This document shows positions 17,699-27,707 of a stretch of 64,000 nucleotides of DNA, in pieces. The DNA comes from Diplonema japonicum (Eukaryota; Euglenozoa; Diplonemea; Diplonemida; Diplonemidae). Made by a program: the position numbers and the translations under genes. Each line of letters begins with the position of its first letter. The stretch's first letter is position 1. Under the pieces are notes generated by a model. That model saw only the letters and a list, made by a program, of their open reading frames with translations. It had not been told where the DNA came from and searched no databases. Where the stretch lies: positions 62,001 to 126,000 of the forward strand of contig OZ025690.1 of the NCBI GenBank assembly GCA_964019335.1, written 5' to 3'.

Positions 17699-18973
17699 CT
17701 ACACAAAAGGGTACATAGGTGTGTTGAGAACCCGCAGTTGCGGGTGGTGCGGGGTTTGCATATTGCCGCCTGTTACATCCCGAGGAGGGGTCATCGGCGT
17801 CGCTATGAACGGGGGGATGGGGTCCGTCAGCGACACGGACTCGGGGTACTCTGAAGGGTTGGAATACCCTGTGATGATGAGATGAGGAACTTCATGCTCG
17901 GCAACCGGCGAGGCGGAGGGATCCTTGTCGCGGTGCCACCACAAGAGGTCAGAGAGGACACCAATCACCGTTCCATGTGAACCATCCGTGGCAAGCCTGA
18001 CCCTTTGAAGGTGATAAAACCCCAGCCTACCGCACGCTGTTGTGCTGACATCGAACTCGTACGTAGCCCCGCCCAGTGCTTGGTACTTAAAAGTGTTAGC
18101 ACCGGGGTACACTACAGAAGACGGCATCATCCTAACGCACATGGCTTCAACCGCCGCTAGCTGTTGGTCGTGATCGAACGAGGGTACCCTGACAGGGAGC
18201 TCCACTGGTTTCACGTCGAGGTACATCGGTAGTTTTTCCCGTACCTCGGTCAATGCACTGACAATGTCCATTGGTGTCTTGCCAGTGGACGTTTTGATCA
18301 GATCTTGTAAAGACGAGAGCTCTGCGCGTTTGTTGAGCAAGACATTCCGCTCAGCAGTGATGTACGACGGGCCACCGCAGAGAGATTGCAAAACGGATTC
18401 TTCCATTTGAATTCTTTTTTGATTGACGATATTGACGAGATGGTCGCATTTTTCGTGTATATCATGCAGGATTCGTCCTGGGTCGCGAGATGCCTCGAAA
18501 CAACGTAGCTGTGCCAGCAGCCTGTCCATGTGAATCACTTCCGATCGTATCTTTCCTTCAAGAGATGGTATGACAGCGAGGTACGTGCTTGCTGCGTCTT
18601 GCAAGGTTTGTAAGGGTCTTCCCTTGTACCGTCCTACCACGGCGCAGATCGCGCATACGAATGTTCCGTCTTCTTGGCAGTGGAACTGAACGACCTCACC
18701 AGAGCTGCATTGGCATTTGACTGCGTTTGTTGGCTGTGGTCGGGTGGTCGGGGAAGGGGCTTTCTGCTTCACGAATAGTTTGCGCGCCACGATTGCTTCC
18801 TCTACGCTACTTGGCTCCCGTGTTACGCCGTCGACCTTCATGGTTATGCTGTCTACCTGTACCTCGCATAGTTCCCCTATGTTGCTCATCAACTCTTCTA
18901 TGCTACCGGGCATTTCTAATTTTATTTTTTGTGTCGGAACATCGCCCGATACTATCAGTGTTAGATGGGTCAT
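17699..18973 (-). CDS. B-box-like zinc protein with N-terminal ubiquitin-like region, 424 aa
   Basis: The start is MTHLTLIVSG (18973), which follows an A-rich leader. The open frame continues upstream for over 140 codons, but through homopolymer sequence of no protein character. Residues 1-70 (LTLIVSGDVPTQKIKLEMPG...) look like a beta-grasp module. Residues about 84-118 carry CQCSSG...QFHCQEDGTFVCAIC, a Cys/His cluster like a B-box or a treble clef. A coiled region follows (about 125-270). The C-terminal part (YEFDVSTTACGRLGF, GTVIGVLSDLLWWHRD) is a beta-rich domain of unknown type; similar GxVxGVxxDxLWWHxD motifs occur, as far as I recall, in other euglenozoan proteins. The layout resembles TRIM proteins without a RING, so a ligase function is not supported. 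Confidence 0.65.
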   Translation of the reverse strand: MTHLTLIVSGDVPTQKIKLEMPGSIEELMSNIGELCEVQVDSITMKVDGVTREPSSVEEAIVARKLFVKQKAPSPTTRPQPTNAVKCQCSSGEVVQFHCQEDGTFVCAICAVVGRYKGRPLQTLQDAASTYLAVIPSLEGKIRSEVIHMDRLLAQLRCFEASRDPGRILHDIHEKCDHLVNIVNQKRIQMEESVLQSLCGGPSYITAERNVLLNKRAELSSLQDLIKTSTGKTPMDIVSALTEVREKLPMYLDVKPVELPVRVPSFDHDQQLAAVEAMCVRMMPSSVVYPGANTFKYQALGGATYEFDVSTTACGRLGFYHLQRVRLATDGSHGTVIGVLSDLLWWHRDKDPSASPVAEHEVPHLIITGYSNPSEYPESVSLTDPIPPFIATPMTPPRDVTGGNMQTPHHPQLRVLNTPMYPFV

Positions 18974-19532
18974 TTCCTTTTTGTTTTTTGTTTTGGTTTT
19001 CTTTTTTTTCTTTTCTTCTTTTTTTTTTTTTCGAGGACGGAAATGAACAAGAAAAAAAAAAAAGAAAACAATAGCCGAGAGAGAGAAAACAGGGAAAACA
19101 AGGGAAAAAGAAAAGACTTCTTCTTTTTTGCGGATGGGTTTTACCCCGGGGGGAGGGTGTGTTGTTGGTGTTTGCGACTGGATGGATCGCAATAATTTCC
19201 CTTTCCCCCCCCTCCCCTCTTTTCTTTTCCTTTGTTTTCTCTTTTTTTTTTTTTGGTTCCGCTCTCTTCTTATTTCGGGTTTTAGTAGTCTTACAGAGCC
19301 TTCTTTGTAAAACACAAGAAGGAATGAAAGAAAATAATTGAAGGGAGGAAAACGCGCGGTTCGCAACGACTCACTAGAATCAAGACTGTTGCCCCGCACG
19401 TTAGGAAGAGAGAAAGAAGAAGAAGGACAGAATATCGCGGGACAGGAAAATCGTTGTGTATAGGGGGAGGGGAGGGGGTCTTTTCTTGGCCTAGATGCAG
19501 AAAAGAATAGAGAGATTGCCTACTACGCAGAC
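18974..19532. other. Intergenic spacer, open by chance on the minus strand
   Basis: A purine-rich and then pyrimidine-rich spacer separates the LVIVD protein from the B-box-like protein. The minus frame of the downstream gene has no stop over most of it, but the translation is Lys, Phe and Arg runs. A GTGAGT overlaps the stop of the LVIVD gene and could act as a donor. I treat the region as untranslated. Confidence 0.5.
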
Positions 19533-22500
19533 TCACCAGTTAGGGGTGTGGAAGCAGCCACACTTTAAACCATAACCCGGCTGTGCCGGGCCTGACCTCT
19601 TGGGGCACATCGGTTTATCGACACACCCTTCAGTCTCGTCAAAGTCGCAGAATGTCTTCGCGCACATCACGTTGTCCTTCAGAGAGCACTGCTGCCCGGC
19701 GGAGTGAACGAACACAGCAAAGTGGAACAGCCTCTTGACAACTGGGATGACAATGGGGGTGCTCCCCGCCTCTATCTGCAGCTTGAAGATCACGGCCGGG
19801 TGGTGTGGAACATCAATGGGGGCACCTGCGTAGACAGGGGCATATCTCGGCCCGCAGCCTGCAGGCGTGAAGCCCGCATCCAGCAGCAGCTTCGGAAGCC
19901 CCCCATTAGTCACGGAGCTGCACGGGAAGCAGTTGTAGATGGTCACGTAGAAGGTGCATGGGTAGTTGCGGTCCGCCCTTCCCTCTGTGCTCGGGCAGCT
20001 CAGCCTCAGTGCCATCCCCTCCTTCCCGAAAGCTCCCATGTGCACGGTCGACCCCTCCAGCCATTTCGGGATTCTCACCCACTGCTGCCCGCTAGTCTCA
20101 TCCCACACCCATACGCCCTGCGGGCCTTCACCTTGCATCCCTTGCACATCCTTCACAACAGGCGCAGGGCCATTGACCAACTCGACAATCCCTTTGTTCC
20201 TCATGTCGAGGGGCGGGGGCGTGCTTGGTACTTCGTAGACAAGGAAGCCCGTCGCAGTGTTGCCGCTTGCAAACACGTTCCCTGTGTCCACGATCAGTAT
20301 GAGGATGAGCAGGGAGCTCTGCTCGATGACGACGAACTTGTTCGGCATGGGCTCGCCCAGGACGATCAGACCCTGCGCCTCGCAGCCAAGGTACAACTTC
20401 GAGTTGTAGACCTTGATGGAGGAACAGTGCGACTGGTCCGACTCACGCAACGGGGCAGGGAGGACCAGGTTTAAGAGCATGCCGTTAAAGGCGTTGAATT
20501 TAACGAGGTTCCCCATGTGGCTGTCTGTCACAGCGTAGATGTGACCTTCCCAATAGATTGCCTGGGACACTGTGAAGACCCCGATGTCAAAGGGCGGGAA
20601 ACTGAACACCAGCACAGGGTGCATGGGGTCCGACACGTCGATCACAACAATGCTGCTCGAGGACATGATGGCGTACACCCTGCCGCCATGCCACACAGAG
20701 CTCATGTGTGTGTCCAAACCAGGGATGACCAGGTGCCCCATCTCAGTGAGGGTATCCTTCTTGATCACAATGAACCAGGTTGCAGGGAGGGAACCACCCT
20801 CATGACAGGTGAGGTAGATGTGCTCAGGGGACTGTTCCATGAACCTCCCCCCACGGGACTTCATGCAGCCAGTTGGATAGTTGTAAGTGTTCATAAGGAC
20901 AGGGGCCGTGGGGTCGGCGAGGTCATAAGACCTAAGCATTGTAGGGAGGGCAATGTACAGCCTGCTGTTCCCGTCTGTTAGAAGGCTCTTCCCTTCCACG
21001 TTTAGTGTTCCCACCTCAACGGGGTTCGTTTTCTCTGTTACGTCGTGTATGTGGAGCCTGTTCGTGTTCTTCAGGAGGTACGTGAAGCTCCCCTCCTTCG
21101 CCATGTCGTAAGCGTCACCGACCACCTGAGAGGAGGCAAGTAACCTAACCTCCGGAAGTGTCTTTGGGACATCGTAGATAACGAGGCCACTCACAGAATC
21201 CCCACCAGAGAAGATGTTACCACTGTCGGCGATGAGGACGGAGAGGAAGTGTGAGGCATCGTGCCCAAGAACCATAAAGGTGTCCCCCATTGACTTCCGC
21301 AGAACGATAAGGCCCTGCTGCTGACAGGCAAGGTATAGTTTCGTGTTGTAGGTCTCGATCGACGTGCAGCGCGTCACGTCCATCTCCCGCAGGGGGTACG
21401 GGAGGTAAACCGTGAGCCGCACCCCAGTGAAAGAGTTAAACTTCATGATGGTCCCTTTGTAGCTGTCCGTCACGGCGTAGATGAAGCCCTGCCAGTACAT
21501 CATCTGAAACACAGAGACCGTCCCGATGTCAAAGCTGGGGAAGGTGAAACTTAAAGCTGGGCGCGTAGCGTCGAAGACGTCAATCACCACAATGCGGCTG
21601 GAAGACATCGCCGCGTACACCTTACCACTGTCCCACACTGAGCTCATGTGCGTGTCCATCCCTGGAATCTTCAGGTGTCCCATCTCAGTAAGAGCCGACC
21701 CCTTCTCTATCACGATGAACCAGGTCATGGGGTTGCCTCCGTCCTCGTGGCAGGTGAGGTAGATGTGTTCAGGGGATTGTGCCATGAACCTCCCCCCGCG
21801 GGTCTTTGTGCACCTTGCTGGGTAGTTGTAAGTATTCATTAGGACAGGGGATGCGGGGTCGGTGAGGTCATACACCCTTAACTTGTCAGCAAGCGCGACG
21901 TACAGCTTGCCTTCGTGCGTCAGCACGCTCTTTCCTTCCACGTCCATTATCCCTACCTCTGTGGGGCTCGCTTTGTTTGTGAAATCAAGGATGTGGATCT
22001 TGTTGGTGTTCTTCAAAAGGTAGACGCAGCCCCCTGCCTTCGCCATATCGTACGTGTCGCCTGGGACGCGGACAGCAGACAGCGTCTGGAGTTCCGGGAC
22101 ACTTTCTGGGACATCGTAGATGTTGAGGCCGTTGGAGGAGTCCCCGCTGGCGAAGATGTAGCCCCCGTGCTCGAAGAGGACGGTGAGGAAGGAACTGCTA
22201 TCCTGCCCCAGTAACTTAATGGTGTTGGGGAAGGGCTCGCTCACGGCAATAAGGCCCTTGTCCTGACAGGCAAGGTACAGCTTTGCGTTGTAGGTTTTGA
22301 TGGACGCGCACCGTGTCATGTCTGACTCCTGCAGTGGGGCAGGGAGGTTCAGCATCTTACGCTCGCCAGTTGCCGCATCGAATTTCATGAGCGTCCCCAT
22401 GTGGCTGTCTGTCACAGCGTAGATGTGGCCTTCCCAGAATATCGTCTGGAACACCGCAACGCTCCCGATGTCAAAGGGCGGGAAACTGAACACCAGCACA

Positions 22501-23093
22501 GGGTGCATGGGGTCCGACACGTCGATCACAACAATGCTGCTCGAGGACATGATGGCGTACACCCTGCCGCCATGCCACACAGAGCTCATGTGTGTGTCCA
22601 AACCAGGGATGACCAGGTGCCCCATCTCAGTGAGGGTATCCTTCTTGATCACAATGAACCAGGTTGCAGGGAGGGAACCACCCTCATGACAGGTGAGGTA
22701 GATGTGCTCAGGGGACTGTTCCATGAACCTCCCCCCACGGGACTTCATGCAGCCAGTTGGATAGTTGTAAGTGTTCATAAGGACAGGGGCCGTGGGGTCG
22801 GCGAGGTCATAAGACCTAAGCATTGTAGGGAGGGCAATGTACAGCCTGCTGTTCCCGTCTGTTAGAAGGCTCTTCCCTTCCACGTTTAGTGTTCCCACCT
22901 CAACGGGGTTCGTTTTCTCTGTTACGTCGTGTATGTGGAGCCTGTTCGTGTTCTTCAGGAGGTACGTGAAGCTCCCCTCCTTCGCCATGTCGTAAGCATC
23001 TCCAGCAACTGGCAGTGAGGCCAGTAGTTGGATCTCAGGTTCTTGTGACGTTGCGGTGGCTACGACCGCTAGCAGTAGGGAAGCCCGTAGCAT
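19533..23093 (-). CDS. Secreted LVIVD-repeat (beta-propeller) protein with three long internal repeats, 1,186 aa
   Basis: The start is MLRASLLLAVVATATSQ (23093), a signal peptide; a CACAG acceptor ends 16 nt before it. Three repeats of about 314 residues follow (roughly 17-337, 338-650 and 651-965). Each holds several LVIVD-type blades (SIVVIDVSDPMHPVLVF, YDMAKEGSFTYLLKNTNRL, LRSYDLADPTAPVLMN). These form beta-propellers in extracellular and surface proteins. The last 220 residues contain a domain with PCTFYVTIYNCFPCSSV and a Cys-rich tail (CSLKDNVMCAKTFCDFDE, CGCFHTPNW), probably disulfide-bonded. No membrane anchor is seen unless a GTGAGT at the stop leads to another exon. Repeats 1 and 3 share exact DNA identity over about 534 bp while repeat 2 has diverged. 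A surface adhesion or ligand-binding role is likely. Confidence 0.82.
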   Translation of the reverse strand: MLRASLLLAVVATATSQEPEIQLLASLPVAGDAYDMAKEGSFTYLLKNTNRLHIHDVTEKTNPVEVGTLNVEGKSLLTDGNSRLYIALPTMLRSYDLADPTAPVLMNTYNYPTGCMKSRGGRFMEQSPEHIYLTCHEGGSLPATWFIVIKKDTLTEMGHLVIPGLDTHMSSVWHGGRVYAIMSSSSIVVIDVSDPMHPVLVFSFPPFDIGSVAVFQTIFWEGHIYAVTDSHMGTLMKFDAATGERKMLNLPAPLQESDMTRCASIKTYNAKLYLACQDKGLIAVSEPFPNTIKLLGQDSSSFLTVLFEHGGYIFASGDSSNGLNIYDVPESVPELQTLSAVRVPGDTYDMAKAGGCVYLLKNTNKIHILDFTNKASPTEVGIMDVEGKSVLTHEGKLYVALADKLRVYDLTDPASPVLMNTYNYPARCTKTRGGRFMAQSPEHIYLTCHEDGGNPMTWFIVIEKGSALTEMGHLKIPGMDTHMSSVWDSGKVYAAMSSSRIVVIDVFDATRPALSFTFPSFDIGTVSVFQMMYWQGFIYAVTDSYKGTIMKFNSFTGVRLTVYLPYPLREMDVTRCTSIETYNTKLYLACQQQGLIVLRKSMGDTFMVLGHDASHFLSVLIADSGNIFSGGDSVSGLVIYDVPKTLPEVRLLASSQVVGDAYDMAKEGSFTYLLKNTNRLHIHDVTEKTNPVEVGTLNVEGKSLLTDGNSRLYIALPTMLRSYDLADPTAPVLMNTYNYPTGCMKSRGGRFMEQSPEHIYLTCHEGGSLPATWFIVIKKDTLTEMGHLVIPGLDTHMSSVWHGGRVYAIMSSSSIVVIDVSDPMHPVLVFSFPPFDIGVFTVSQAIYWEGHIYAVTDSHMGNLVKFNAFNGMLLNLVLPAPLRESDQSHCSSIKVYNSKLYLGCEAQGLIVLGEPMPNKFVVIEQSSLLILILIVDTGNVFASGNTATGFLVYEVPSTPPPLDMRNKGIVELVNGPAPVVKDVQGMQGEGPQGVWVWDETSGQQWVRIPKWLEGSTVHMGAFGKEGMALRLSCPSTEGRADRNYPCTFYVTIYNCFPCSSVTNGGLPKLLLDAGFTPAGCGPRYAPVYAGAPIDVPHHPAVIFKLQIEAGSTPIVIPVVKRLFHFAVFVHSAGQQCSLKDNVMCAKTFCDFDETEGCVDKPMCPKRSGPAQPGYGLKCGCFHTPNW
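20580..21113 (-). repeat. Long intragenic direct repeat, copy in repeat unit 3
   Basis: Line-by-line reading finds this segment identical to 22464..22997 (offset 1,884 bp, exactly 628 codons, or two repeat units). The equivalent part of unit 2 differs at many positions. Sequence on both sides of the segment differs between units 1 and 3. Confidence 0.85.
22464..22997 (-). repeat. Long intragenic direct repeat, copy in repeat unit 1
   Basis: This is the partner of the segment at 20580..21113, with no difference that I could see over about 534 bp. Same orientation and same reading frame. Gene conversion or a recent partial duplication would explain it; an assembly duplication is the alternative. 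Confidence 0.85.
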
Positions 23094-25057
23094 CGGTGGT
23101 GTTAGAAAACTGTGAGAAACTGTTGGGAATGAGGGGGGAAAAAAAAAATCTGACGATGAGTAAGGGGTTGAAGGGTGAAAAGAAAAAAGAAAAAAAGAGG
23201 GAGACCCTGCCTTTGCTAAAAAAAAAAGAATAAATAAATAAAAGAAAAAGAAAATAAAACAAGAAATCATGTGACATGGATACTACGTGTAATCCTCAAA
23301 GGACTGGAAAAAAAGGAGAAAAAAAAAAAAGCACTGAGATATTATATTTTCCCCAAGCAAAAAAAAGAGATGAGATAAAGAAGGCTCCTGTTTTGGAATG
23401 TCCCCCTTGTCTCTACTTTAAAAAAAAAAAGGGTGGGGAAACATAATGAAACATCTTCACTGGTCTAATGGTTCGTTCTTTTTTTTTTTCTTTATGGAAA
23501 ATTTCTAGTTTCTCGTTTTCTAAGCCGTTTCCCCCCCCCTTTTTTTTTGCTTTTTCAGGTTATTCTTGTGGCAAAAAAAAAAGGAAGGCATTTCTTGATA
23601 ACAGCTTACCCACACAGAGCATGGGGGAAAGGAACCTAACAATTATTCTTTTTCTCCCTCTGTGGCGTGTGTCCTTTAAGAGATTAAATCAACAAAAACA
23701 AAAAACAAGAAAAAAAAAACATCAAGGCGGGTGCGTGGGGAAAATACAAAGAAACAAATAAGAAGGAAAAAAAAAAAAAAAAGCACGAATTTTTTGTTGT
23801 TTCCCCTACGACAATGATATCAGGCTATCTGTCTGCAGGCGAAAGAGAGGGAGAAAAAAAAGAAGAAAGAAAAAAAAAAAAAAACGAGGGAGTAGCAAAA
23901 GAGAGAACGACAAAAAACGGAAATAAATAAATAGACGAGTGGCACCCTCGCTGTCCCTGAGGAAAGTACCTCCAAACGCTCTGGACCTCAGCAGCTTTAT
24001 TTTTTTTTTAATTGAGTAGATGTAAAATTTGAGGAAGGGGGAGATGGGATTTTTCTCCAATCACTTCTAGGAGAAATAGCATAGCAAATCAGCAAATCCA
24101 CGCGCATGTTGGCGAAAAAAAATGGGGGGGAAAGGACGATAAAATTAACGACAAAAAATACTTAGAAAGAAGGCAGGTCTTTCTGAATTTCTTTTTTTTT
24201 TTTTAAAAAGGGAAAATTTGTGACAACAAACTACCTTTTTAGAGAAAGGAGGGAATGGAAAGAACAAAAAAAAAAAGAGAAATATAAAAAAAAAGCCTTT
24301 TTTTCTTCCTCCCGGCCTCTTTTTTTTTTTTTTTTTTTTTTTTCGTTCGTCCCCCTCGAGAAATAGAACTAGAAAAAGCAAAAAGGAGAAGAAAAAAAAA
24401 GAAGAGGGGGGAGAAGTTTAAAACATCAGTATCAATTTAACAAACAAAATTAAAGGCTGTCTATATTTCCTTGTAACTTTAAGAACCACGAATCCTTTCC
24501 CTTTTTTTTTTTCTTTTTTTTTTTCTAAATTCGGAAGATGGGAAAGTGTGTGTAGGGGACCTTTTTTCTGGTGTAACTTTCAACTTTAATGCCTGAGGCC
24601 GAATGGAACGAAAAGAGGGGGGAAAGCGAAGAGCTTTCGTAGCTCTCTCCTCTTTTTGTTTTCCCATATTTCTTCCCGTAGATAGCTTTTCTTCCCCTTC
24701 GTTCAGCGAGCAGACATTTGTTTCGGCTTCCGTTAAGTATTGATACGCTCTTCCTTTTTCTATTTCTTTTCCTCTTCAAAAAATGTGTAAAAGAAAAAAA
24801 GAATGCATTAATCATGCCACAACGATACATAAAAAGCATACGAAGAAGAAAGAAGAGGAAAAAATAAAAAGAAAAGCGGGAAGAAATAGCCCTCATCCTT
24901 TTGTTTGTTCTGGTTGTTCACAACTGTGTGCTCCCCTATTTTCTTTTTTTTTTCCAGCAAGGGGGAAAGAAGAGAAAAAATAAAAACCTGGAGCGCAAGA
25001 GATCCTTCCGACAGAATTCTGAAAAAAAAAAAAAAAAAAAGAATCTTCTTAGTGACT
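23094..25057. other. Large low-complexity intergenic spacer (2.0 kb)
   Basis: The spacer holds A-rich and T-rich runs throughout. Slightly more complex islands lie at 23590-23660, 23930-24000 and 24580-24780. Open frames crossing them (e.g. 24525..24896 minus) are made of Phe, Lys and Arg runs and have no recognisable pattern. No RNA gene is recognised. Confidence 0.6.
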
Positions 25058-27210
25058 TTATTTGTGGCATGTCACCACTTTTTCTTGTGGTGCCGCAGCT
25101 TGAGGGAAGGGAGGCGTGCAGGCCGGGTTGTTACAAGGGGTGCTGACCCCTAAAACCGCTTTCGTCGGATCGAGGAAGGAATCGTGAGGCTGCAGCTGGT
25201 CGGCTTGCGGTGGGTTCACGAACTCTGTCGCGTGGTCCCTCCCAAAGTAGGAGGTAGTGTGCCCTGACACCGAGTGTGACGTCCTCGCCACCTGTAGGTA
25301 GGAGTATGTAGGAGTCATCATTATTTCGCCCCCAAACATACCTCGCTCCAGGTGTGCGGCAGGACCCCGTGCGGGTTGTGATAGTGCATCTGGACCATCT
25401 GTTGGTGGTGGTGGTGATGATGGTGGTGGTGATGCTGGTGCTGGTGCTGGAACTGAGCCGGCGCCATCACAGGTGGCATCACCTGTGGTGGCTGCTGAAC
25501 CTGTGGCTGCCCTGCCGACATGCTCGACGGGTACGGCCCAAGGGAGTACGGGTTGTTGATGGAGGACACAGTGTGCGGAAGAGGAGGAGGGCCTCCCGCT
25601 GTTGTGCTACTAGCGGTGGAGAGGTGGTGTGGAAGGTGAGTAGGCGACGAGGGCGGCGTCTGAGACGGCTCCGAGTCTGCATACGGGATGGTTGCTGGCA
25701 CAGCAGCAACCACAGCAACAGCTGCCACCTGGCTTTGGGGTGGCTGTTGCTGTTGCTGTGGTTGCTGCTGTTGTTGTTGCTGTTGTTGTGGCTGTGGCTG
25801 CTGCTGTTGCTGTGGTTGCTGTTGCTGCGGTTGTTGCTGATGATGGTTATGCTGGTTCATAGGCTGCAGCGCCCCGCACGACAGACAGTGCAAACCCCTC
25901 AGAGGTGCACCTGTGGACGTCGACCCCTGTGGCAGGTTCGAGGGCAGCAGGTGCGCTGGTAGGGGACCCTCCTGCGTGCAGAGCGGGATACCAAAGAGCT
26001 CTTTCTGCATCTCAGCAGCGTTCAGAGGTGTGCCTGTAACGCAGCCAGGAGTGGCCGACGGCAGCTGTGCCATGATGGGGACAGGGACAGGGACGGGCAC
26101 AGAGATGGGGACGGAGACTATAGGCTGCGCGAGTTTCTCAATTAAAGTGTTGAACTTCGGCGCAGGAGCTGGCGCAGTGGCGTATGTGGTGCAGTACTCC
26201 CTACAGACGTGGATACTGGTGCAGCTCTTCCCATTGTAGCACCGCTTCTCCTGGTGTGCCTTGCAGACCTTGTTGAAGCCGAACACGATGGGCTTGCACA
26301 GCATAGCCGTCTCGTTCAACCCGACTGTGTCACCTGTCCTGTCGGCAGGCACCACACACTTCTGCGCTGCCTTGTTCACCATGAAGATCTGCTCGTCTCC
26401 TGTGAAGGGCGCAACGGTGTTGCCGTGGTAGGGGCAGCACGCCCCGCCACCTTGTTGCAGGAAGGTTACGAATTCTCTGTTGGCGTGGATGCTGGTACAC
26501 ACCTTGCCTTGGTTGCAGGTTCCGGTGTAGATGTAATTGGTGCAGAGCAAGACCTCGGGGTGAGACCCGCTGCGCCTTTGCGTGAGAAATGTTTGCCTGC
26601 CGGTGGTATCCTCTGTTTTAGAGAAGGGAAGGGTGAGGGTGGAAGAGAGGTTGCTGGGGTCTCGGACTGGTATGTCGGGCTCCTTGTGTGAAGAGAGCGG
26701 CTCGTCACTGTGCTCCTTGCCATTCAGCTCGTAGAACATGTTCCGGAGCTTTGTGACGTGCGAGCGTTCGGCGTGGATCTGGTTGCATCTCACGTTGCTT
26801 CTGCATTTCCCCTTTTGGTACAGCATACAGATATGACTCTCCCTTCGGGTGGGGTTGTTAAGCTTCTGGAAGTACAGCAGCCGGCCCACTGTCTGGTCAG
26901 TCATTCTGAAAGGGACAGAGATCTTCTGCTTGGTGGCAGGGTCGCAGATCTGTAGAAGCGAATCAACATACGGCTCCTCACTGGGGTCCACTTCCTTCCG
27001 CTTTTTTGCCTTACTAGCAGCACATTCTTTACTGTTCTTGGTACTCGCCACGCTTGTGTTGCAGCTGTTGCTCCCGCTGCTATTCGCGCTCTTTGGTGTG
27101 CACTGCCCAGCCGCCATTGCATTCCCTTGTAACACTCCGCCAGCGGGGGCTGGAGTGTTGCTGCTTATATCTACCATCCCTACTACAAACGGTTGGGCTG
27201 CTGCCACCAT
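25058..27210 (-). CDS. Multi-CCCH zinc finger RNA-binding protein with polyQ and polyH, 700 aa
   Basis: Three related fingers are visible: CMLYQKGKCRSNVRCNQIH (about 127-146), CTNYIYTGTCNQGKVCTSIH (about 221-240) and CKAHQEKRCYNGKSCTSIH (about 312-330). Their C-x7-8-C-x4-5-C-x3-H spacing with a final [ST/N/Q]IH is common among euglenozoan CCCH proteins, which control mRNA stability and translation. The C-terminal half is disordered: PVPVPVPI, a Gln-rich block near 450-492 and a His run near 590-604. One 50-nt intron (25292..25341, GTATGT...CTACAG) adds 78 residues to TAA at 25058. The start is the ATG at 27210; the frame opens slightly upstream without an ATG. In organisms with polycistronic transcription such proteins carry much of gene regulation. 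Confidence 0.83.
25735..25865 (-). repeat. CAG/CAA trinucleotide repeat (polyglutamine)
   Basis: On the coding strand, CAG and CAA codons dominate this block with a few Pro and His codons between them. It encodes the Gln-rich block of the CCCH protein. The mix of codons suggests an old, partly stabilised repeat. Confidence 0.85.
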
Positions 27211-27507
27211 ATGACAGGGCACAGTGCGAAAAATAGAATTTCTCTCTTCTTTTTTCGTGTTCTTTTTCTTCTTCTTTTCGACGAAAGGAGAGGTCTGTCC
27301 TCTCCCTTGCGGTTAGAAACCTGTTGTGATCTTTAAAAAAGGGGACAAAAAAGACAGGGAAATAAATCAACGTGATGGAAGAGAAAACCTGTGGATAAGG
27401 TAAAATAAAAAGGAAAGGACGCGGACAGCACGGTGGGGAGGAAGCACTGCTGGAGAAGGAGAGGCGGGGTGGAGAACGGGTGTATGAAGAGAAAAAAAAA
27501 GAAACGG

Positions 27508-27549
<42 letters not shown>

Positions 27550-27707
27550 GTGGAGATGGTAGAATAATAAGAAACACAAATCTCTTTTTTTTTGTTTCCC
27601 TTCACTAGCCGGCTCCACCACACTTTCCTGAGAGAAAAAAAAGGGGGGGGTAACACTTTCAAAAAAAAAGGAAGAAAAAAAGCCCCCGTTAACCCCAACG
27701 CTGAAAC
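27211..27707. other. Intergenic spacer between SMG1 and the CCCH gene
   Basis: The spacer contains an A run of about 39 at 27510-27548 and purine-rich sequence (T and pyrimidine on the coding strand). No gene is seen. The T/C-rich coding strand could serve as the tract for an acceptor upstream of the CCCH gene. Confidence 0.55.

Noticed and set aside
18974-19399. Upstream extension of the B-box-like gene, or fusion with the LVIVD gene through a GTGAGT at its stop
   Set aside because: The translation is Lys, Arg and Phe runs from spacer homopolymers. The ATG at 18973 starts a good beta-grasp region. Kept only as an alternative.
20517-22865. Long plus-strand open frames inside the LVIVD gene, including two near-identical 154-codon frames
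   Set aside because: They are reverse-strand shadows of the repeated coding sequence and carry no motif; their similarity comes from the duplicated segment.
23094-23270. N-terminal extension of the LVIVD protein
   Set aside because: The extra residues are Phe runs from spacer DNA. A CACAG acceptor and a clear signal peptide place the start at 23093.
24525-24896. Open frame of 123 codons in the 2-kb spacer
   Set aside because: Phe- and Lys-run composition typical of other spacers here; no family, signal or splice evidence.
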